Assembly (NCBI RefSeq): GCF_020283565.1
Contig: NC_060064.1
Span: forward strand, 12,234,337-12,298,336
DNA from: Trifolium pratense
Taxonomy: Eukaryota; Streptophyta; Magnoliopsida; Fabales; Fabaceae
Length of the DNA: 64,000 nt
Direction of reading: 5' to 3'
This document shows positions 62,104-64,000 of this stretch, one piece after another. Within the stretch, counting starts at the first letter, position 1. Every line of letters starts with the position of its first letter. The notes below the pieces were generated by a model, which was not told the origin of the DNA, searched no databases, and worked only from the letters and a program-made list of their open reading frames with translations. Both the position numbers and the translations under genes were made by a program.

Positions 62104-63014
62104 GAGCATCTGCTATATATGGAAATCCACTTAAAGAGCACGCTCAATGGAGATTTGATCCGATCAGGAGTTTTAAGGATAAGACAAAGTTAATGAAATA
62201 GCTGGATGACTTATCCTGTCATAAAAAGTCCTTTAAACATTTATGGAAAGTCTTGATATATCCTTAATGAAGATTGATAAAGTATCAAATCATCCTTTAT
62301 GATTCTCAAGGAGCGTCTGAGCATTTGTGAAGAAAGAGGAGCGTGCCTAATCATTATATATACGAAGACCAAGCTCAAGAATAGATATCTAATTGAAAAA
62401 TATTAGTTACACATATTGAGTCTTTATTGAGTCTTTGTTGAGTGTTTTATTGTTTAATTGTAATTCTTGCTTGTGGATTCTATAACACGAGTTAAGAAGT
62501 AAGTTTGTTATTTTAAGGTTACTCCTAAGCTTTGAAGTACGGAGTTTACCATGTGTGATTCACTTGAAGCTTTTAAGCAAAAGTGAAGTGTTGTCTTGAC
62601 AAGTTGTCACCACATCTTTCCAAACATTGTATAATCAACACAGGTTGTGTTGTGTGAGTGGAAGTGAGATGGGATCTCATGTCTAGGAGTTCCTAGGCAG
62701 AAGTTGCATAAGTAGTGTCGAGGTTATAAGGCGTAAACCAGGGTTTGCTGGAGGTCTTAGTGTAAGGCGTAAATCCTAGGGTTTGCTGGAGGTCTTAGTA
62801 ACTAGAGCTATTAGTGGATTTCCTTCCTGGATTGGTATCCCCCAGAGTAGGCAGTTGGCTGAACTGGGTTAACAATTACTTGTGTCATTTATTTATTTTC
62901 TGTCAGTTTTTAATTATGTTATATAAGATGTGCCAACAATAGATAACAACATTATACACAAAGTAGTTGTTGGGACATCTTAGGCAACATCATTCTAGTG
63001 ATACCAGAATTTCA
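62047..63014 (+). mobile_element. 5' LTR of a Ty1/copia retrotransposon
   Basis: The left end is taken as TGTTGGAAAACATG at 62047 and the right end as TTTCA at 63014, two bases before the primer-binding site; an alternative right end is GGCAACA at 62989. The LTR start lies inside the open frame of the gypsy element, so this element probably inserted into, or beside a deletion in, that element. The interior has a 29-33-bp imperfect duplication of GGGTTTGCTGGAGGTCTTAG at about 62741-62800. The 3' LTR is outside the window. Confidence 0.7.
62740..62800. repeat. Imperfect tandem duplication in copia LTR
   Basis: AGGGTTTGCTGGAGGTCTTAG occurs twice, each preceded by a GGCGTAAA phrase, with a four-base length difference between units. 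Confidence 0.8.
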
Positions 63015-63016
63015 AT

Positions 63017-63028
63017 TGGTATCAGAGC
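63017..63028 (+). promoter_or_regulatory. Primer-binding site, initiator tRNA-Met type (copia)
   Basis: TGGTATCAGAGC follows the copia LTR and precedes the gag start by 55 bases. It is identical to the site of the upstream gypsy element. Confidence 0.92.
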
Positions 63029-63083
63029 AGGCACCCTGTTCTGTTATTTTGGGTGAGCTCCAGGGAGAGTACTTTCTGGTACA

Positions 63084-64000
63084 ATGGATAAAGAAGGAGG
63101 GTCAGTGTCTAAACCCCCCTTACTGACAGGTCCTGAGAACTATGATTATTGGAAAGCTAAAATGGAGGCTTTCATAAAATCAATTGACAGCAGGACATGG
63201 AAGGCTGTGTTACGCGGATGGGAACCACCAATGGTTCTTGACAAAGATGGCAATAAAACTGATGTCAAGAAGCCAAATGATGAATGGACTAAAGATGAGG
63301 ATGATCTGGCACTTGGCAACTCCAAAGCCTTGTATGCAATTTTTAATGGTGTGGATGCAAATATGTTCAGGCTTGTTAAGAGATGTATTACTGCTAAGCA
63401 TGCCTGGGAAATTCTGAGAAAAGCTCATGAAGGAACATCAAAAGTTAAGCTATCTAAACTTCAGATGCTCAAAACAAATTTTGAGAATCTCAGAATGAAG
63501 GAGGAAGAAACCATTCATGACTTTCAGATGAATGTGCTTGACTTTGCAAATTCGTTTGATGCACTTGGAAAACCTATCTCAGATGAGGAGCTAGTTGGAA
63601 AAATACTCAGATCTTTGCCTAAAAGATTTGATATGAAAGTAACAGCTATTGAGGAGGCTCATGACCTTTCAAGTCTAAATTTAGATGAACTCATAGGATC
63701 ACTTCAGACCTATGAAATTGGTCTAAACAGGAGAAATGAAAAGAAAGATAAGAATCTAGCCTTTGCTTCGAAAAGTGCTGCTGATGATTTACAAATTGAA
63801 TCTGAAGGTGAAGAAAGCTTAGCTGAGTCTATGGCTATGCTTGGAAAACAGTTCAACAAGTTGATGAAGAAAGTGGATCAAAGGCACAAGCCAAATGGTC
63901 GACTCAACAACAACAAACAGTCCAGCTTTCAGAAAAAGACAAATGAAGATGAAAGAGGAGTGAAATGCCACGAATGTGAAGGTTTTGGCCATATCAGACC
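63084..64000 (+). CDS. Ty1/copia Gag (polyprotein start), runs off window
   Basis: The frame opens at ATG 63084 (MDKEGG...) and stays open to the window end, 305 complete codons. It shows the GPENYDYWKAKMEAFI start typical of copia Gag, a UBN2-type gag domain with LLxGK-like spacing (EELVGKILRSLPKRFD at about 169-184), a charged linker (ESEGEESLAESMAM), and the beginning of a CCHC zinc knuckle (CHECEGFGHIRP) at the very edge. The product would coat element RNA in cytoplasmic particles. The long gag and linker recall Sirevirus-type copia elements, but the clade cannot be fixed without RT. No stop or frameshift is seen in the part present. Confidence 0.9.
   Translation, partial: MDKEGGSVSKPPLLTGPENYDYWKAKMEAFIKSIDSRTWKAVLRGWEPPMVLDKDGNKTDVKKPNDEWTKDEDDLALGNSKALYAIFNGVDANMFRLVKRCITAKHAWEILRKAHEGTSKVKLSKLQMLKTNFENLRMKEEETIHDFQMNVLDFANSFDALGKPISDEELVGKILRSLPKRFDMKVTAIEEAHDLSSLNLDELIGSLQTYEIGLNRRNEKKDKNLAFASKSAADDLQIESEGEESLAESMAMLGKQFNKLMKKVDQRHKPNGRLNNNKQSSFQKKTNEDERGVKCHECEGFGHIR

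Overview
The window is plant nuclear DNA, most likely from a flowering plant. The evidence is three plant gene fragments (a TIP1 tonoplast aquaporin, a class XI myosin, a UDP-glucuronate decarboxylase/UDP-xylose synthase), a Tourist-type and a Mutator-type MITE, and nested plant LTR retrotransposons primed by initiator tRNA-Met. I cannot name the species. I see no intact single-copy host gene, no tRNA or rRNA gene and no CRISPR array.

Layout. From 1 to about 56.8 kb the plus strand is strikingly T-rich. It is built from one set of related, same-orientation sequence modules repeated many times at different degrees of divergence; many module joints look like pyrimidine tract plus TGCAG, i.e. 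like plant intron 3' ends. The left 34 kb shows recent nested tandem duplication. Three near-identical long copies start before 1, at about 8,941 and at 20,067. Each carries an antisense TIP1 3' fragment (1649-1909, 10936-11196, 22062-22322). Inside them are 1,776-bp repeats carrying four copies of a 206-codon open frame, a 370-bp duplication private to copy 2, and next to copy 3 a 2,174-bp tandem pair (29658-34005). The stretches 14.75-20.07, 34.0-38.0, 41.0-44.8 and 47.9-56.8 kb hold older, more diverged versions of the same modules.

Interrupting the array are a decayed myosin XI tail fragment (38033-40998) and a decayed UXS fragment (44810-46508). Both keep introns, so they arrived by DNA-level copying. 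Also present are a 331-bp Tourist-like MITE with a TTA target duplication (43238-43568), a 194-bp Mutator-like MITE with a 9-bp target duplication (50864-51057), and a probable LTR-type insertion (about 46.6-47.9 kb).

The right 7 kb is a retrotransposon nest: a copia-type LTR remnant (about 56780-56972); a Ty3/gypsy element with LTR (56973-59044), primer-binding site and a long gag-protease-RT-RNase H frame cut off before integrase (59182-62103); then a Ty1/copia element with LTR from 62047, primer-binding site and a gag frame (63084) running off the window.

Nothing here forms a functional pathway. The main biology is structural: a fast-evolving module array that amplifies by unequal exchange and carries host-gene fragments and transposons with it. 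Repeat identities were judged by eye; boundaries marked approximate could move by tens of bases.
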